A stretch of 8,772 bases of DNA from Rhodospirillales bacterium (GTDB lineage Bacteria > Pseudomonadota > Alphaproteobacteria > Rhodospirillales > Casp-alpha2). The notes under the pieces were generated by a model that saw nothing but the letters and a program-made list of their open reading frames with translations, was not told where the DNA came from and did not search any database. Location of the stretch: assembly GCA_021775275.1 (NCBI GenBank), contig JAJFIE010000077.1, positions 1 through 8,772 of the forward strand. Direction: 5' to 3'. Made by a program: the position numbers and the translations under genes. The stretch's first letter is position 1. Each line of letters opens with the position of its first letter. Below, piece by piece: positions 7,181-8,772 of the stretch.

Positions 7181-7969
7181 ATGATGCAGGTCCTCGATCT
7201 CGACCGTTTCCCCTTAGATAGTCCAGCGAGCAGCGAACGCCGCATACTCGTGGAGCGATGTCAGCGCGATCTGGCTAAGCGCGGCATGTTCAATCTTGAA
7301 GGACTGGTGCGCCCGCGAGCTTTGGCACAGTGTCTCGATGAAGTCACGCCAGTGCGTGAAAGCAACGCCTTTACCCACAAACGCACTCACAATGTCTACT
7401 TCAGGGACGATATTGCGGATCTGCCGCCGGATCACCCGGCGCTCCGCGCGGTCGAAACCATCAACCATACGGTCTGCGCAGATCAAATCCCCGACAGTCT
7501 TGTTTGCAAAATCTACGAGTGGCCGCCTTTGGCGCGGTTTCTGGCCGACGTCATGGACAAGGCAGACCTCTACACAATGGCCGATCCGTTGGCCCGGGTG
7601 AATGTCATGGCCTACGGTCATGGCGAGGCTCTCAACTGGCATTTTGATCGTTCCGAGTTCACCACGACCCTGTTATTGCAGACCCCTGAAGACGGGGGAA
7701 TGTTTGAGTACAGGAGCGGGCTTCGGTCAGACACCGACCCGAACTATGATGGCGTCGCCCGGCTGCTGTGCGGTGATGACAATGAAGTTCAGACATTGCC
7801 CGTCACAGCAGGGACGCTGAATGTGTTCAAGGGCACCAATACGGCCCACAGGGTCACCCCCGTTCAGGGCGCGCGCGAACGCATCATTGCAGTGCTGTCC
7901 TATTACGAACAACCGGGCGCCATGTTCAGCGATGTGGATCGACTGGGATTCTTCGGTCGGACTGTCTAA
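7181..7969 (+). CDS. Fe(II)/2-oxoglutarate-dependent oxygenase, HalD/BesD-like family
   Basis: 262 residues from the ATG at 7181 (or 261 from 7184, which has the better spacing to GGTGGA at 7171-7176; a TTG at 7169 also opens the frame). The double-stranded beta-helix core shows VNVMAYGHGEALNWHFDRSEF (split at 140-160) with H154 and D156, then NTAHRVTP with H223, and R232/R234 in GARERI, as expected for iron and 2-oxoglutarate binding. The layout resembles proteins annotated as the HalD/BesD radical halogenase family. True halogenases of that family replace the Asp of HxD with Gly to make room for chloride; here Asp156 is kept, so hydroxylation or a related oxygenation is predicted rather than halogenation. 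Amino acids are the substrates of characterised relatives; this substrate is unknown. It lies between a SPOR lipoprotein and a VOC gene in the same operon. Family-level call is firm, subfamily call moderate. Confidence 0.82.
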   Translation: MMQVLDLDRFPLDSPASSERRILVERCQRDLAKRGMFNLEGLVRPRALAQCLDEVTPVRESNAFTHKRTHNVYFRDDIADLPPDHPALRAVETINHTVCADQIPDSLVCKIYEWPPLARFLADVMDKADLYTMADPLARVNVMAYGHGEALNWHFDRSEFTTTLLLQTPEDGGMFEYRSGLRSDTDPNYDGVARLLCGDDNEVQTLPVTAGTLNVFKGTNTAHRVTPVQGARERIIAVLSYYEQPGAMFSDVDRLGFFGRTV

Positions 7970-7985
7970 GGCTGGAGGCCAGGAT

Positions 7986-8015
7986 ATGTGCAGTGTGATA
8001 AAGGATCATCAATGA
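7986..8015 (+). CDS. Possible 9-codon leader ORF overlapping the VOC start
   Basis: ATG at 7986 is preceded by GGAGG at 7974-7978 with 7-base spacing, a stronger site than that of the following gene. It encodes MCSVIKDHQ and stops at 8013-8015, so its TGA overlaps the VOC ATG at 8012 as ATGA, the classic coupling overlap. Alternatively the GGAGG serves a GTG start of the VOC gene itself at 7988, which would add eight residues (MQCDKGSS). The sequence alone does not decide. Confidence 0.25.
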   Translation: MCSVIKDHQ

Positions 8016-8428
8016 AACCCAGAATAAGCATGATTGCTCTGGCCGTTGACGATTTGGATAAATCCATCGCATTTTACCGGGACGGGTTGGGGTTTCCAAA
8101 AATGGATTCACCCCCGGAGGTGGCTTTCTTTAACCTCAATGGCACATGGTTAGGGTTATCCAAACGCGACTCGCTTGCAAAAGATGCGACGGTTTCGCCA
8201 GAAGGCGATGGTTATAGTGGCTTTAACCTTGCCCATAACGTGGCATCAGAGGCAGAAGTCGATGAAGTTTTCGAACAGGCTATCTCTGCCGGAGCAACCA
8301 TCGTTAAACCTGTCCAAAAGGCGTCTTGGGGTGGTTATCATGGATACTTCAAAGACCCGGATGGACATTTATGGGAAATAGCCTACAACCCTTTCGCCTG
8401 GGTTGGCCCGGAAGATGAACCTGTCTGA
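8012..8428 (+). CDS. VOC superfamily (glyoxalase/dioxygenase-fold) protein
   Basis: 138 residues, the normal size for a single vicinal-oxygen-chelate protein with two beta-alpha-beta-beta-beta modules. Module one begins ISMIALAVDDLDKSIAFYRD (5-24) and GLGF; module two begins around GFNLAHNV (70-77) and ends with the hallmark YFKDPDGHLWEIAYNP (112-127). H75 and E122 are candidate metal ligands of the second module, but the usual first-module histidine position is not His, so metal binding may be partial. AAGGA at 8001-8005 precedes the ATG by 6 bases; the start at 8012 fits where family members begin, although a GTG at 7988 is possible. It is 42 bases downstream of the oxygenase and is probably co-transcribed. 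By eye it is more AT-rich than the genes on the left half of the window. The substrate is unknown; small VOC proteins range from lyases to resistance binders. Confidence 0.88.
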   Translation: MKPRISMIALAVDDLDKSIAFYRDGLGFPKMDSPPEVAFFNLNGTWLGLSKRDSLAKDATVSPEGDGYSGFNLAHNVASEAEVDEVFEQAISAGATIVKPVQKASWGGYHGYFKDPDGHLWEIAYNPFAWVGPEDEPV

Positions 8429-8450
8429 CGAGATTATTTAACTTCGTCAT
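8426..8450. terminator. Weak hairpin between convergent genes, possible bidirectional terminator
   Basis: TGACGA at 8426-8431, starting at the VOC stop codon, pairs with TCGTCA at 8444-8449 around a 12-base AT-rich loop, and is followed by TCTTGTT. The stem is short and has no clean T-run, so it is at best a weak terminator. Its position between two convergent genes is what makes it plausible. Confidence 0.3.
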
Positions 8451-8485
8451 CTTGTTGATTGCCCGGCATCAAAAACAGAACGGTT

Positions 8486-8772
8486 CTAGGCGCAACGGGC
8501 GTCACGCCAGAGCGAGTCTCCCGAGATCAGTTCGTCCCAGCCGAATGCCGATGGTGTAGGGCCATGGGTGTCGAGATGGGACAGCTTTTCCCGCGCCTCC
8601 GCCAAATCAGGCGTGTGCCCCACGGGCACCCACCACATGACAAAATGATGGCTTTTCATGGTCGAGAACCATTCGGCCCGGCGCTTGTAAATCTGGCGGT
8701 GGACCGTGTTGAAGACGAAATTTTCCAGGTCCCCGGCGCTCTCCCAGACCGACATGTTGACGATCATGCGGG
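8486..8772 (-). CDS. DUF3291 domain protein, C-terminal part (5' end outside window)
   Basis: The frame is open from the right window edge to a TAG at 8486-8488 (complement), about 95 codons. It reads RMIVNMSVWESAGDLENF, then KRRAEWFSTMKSHHFVMWWVP, VGHTPDLAEAREKLSHL and HGPTPSAFGW. The NMSVWES, RREWF-like, WWVP-GH-P and HGPT motifs in this order are those of DUF3291 proteins, which have an antibiotic biosynthesis monooxygenase-like ferredoxin fold and no assigned biochemical role. An ATG at 8765-8767 exists but lies in the middle of the conserved region (the Arg before it also fits), so the true start is beyond the window. It is convergent with the VOC gene. Confidence 0.85.
   Translation of the reverse strand, partial: RMIVNMSVWESAGDLENFVFNTVHRQIYKRRAEWFSTMKSHHFVMWWVPVGHTPDLAEAREKLSHLDTHGPTPSAFGWDELISGDSLWRDARCA

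Overview
This window looks like chromosomal DNA from a GC-rich alphaproteobacterium, plausibly a Rhodospirillales-like lineage. The basis is the style of the aspartyl-tRNA synthetase (RTHTCGQLR start, [13 protein letters not shown] active-site stretch), the SPOR lipoprotein with a QDCALWR motif, and the codon use. The exact taxon cannot be fixed from the sequence alone. No mobile element, tRNA, rRNA or CRISPR array is visible.

Layout. (1) 1-2673, minus strand: the first 14 codons of a gene leaving the left edge (resembling urea-carboxylase-associated DUF1989 proteins), preceded by an intergenic region with two mirror-image hairpins, then a large membrane PAS-GGDEF-EAL protein in which both the cyclase and the phosphodiesterase signatures are damaged. 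(2) 2674-2873: a divergent promoter region. (3) 2874-4162, plus strand: an HcaT-like MFS transporter whose stop codon overlaps the GTG of a 29-codon ORF that looks like the stump of a glutathione S-transferase gene. (4) 4268-6103, plus: aspS, with a TTGACA box upstream. (5) 6104-6315: a leader with a good sigma-70-like promoter and a hairpin next to the ribosome-binding site. (6) 6316-8428, plus: a probable three-gene operon of a SPOR-domain lipoprotein, an Fe(II)/2-oxoglutarate oxygenase of the HalD/BesD-like type with an intact HxD...H triad, and a small VOC-fold protein. (7) 8486-8772, minus: the C-terminal part of a DUF3291 protein, convergent with the VOC gene.

How the genes fit together. 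aspS is housekeeping. The GGDEF-EAL protein is probably a c-di-GMP sensor or scaffold rather than an enzyme. The transporter and the oxygenase/VOC pair have unknown substrates. The SPOR lipoprotein is expected to bind septal peptidoglycan, and its link to the two downstream enzyme-like genes is positional only. The most unusual items are the covarying pair of inverted hairpins at 63-184, the doubly degenerate c-di-GMP protein, the GST stump, and a possible 9-codon ORF coupled to the VOC start. I did not find convincing evidence for an entirely new multi-gene system.
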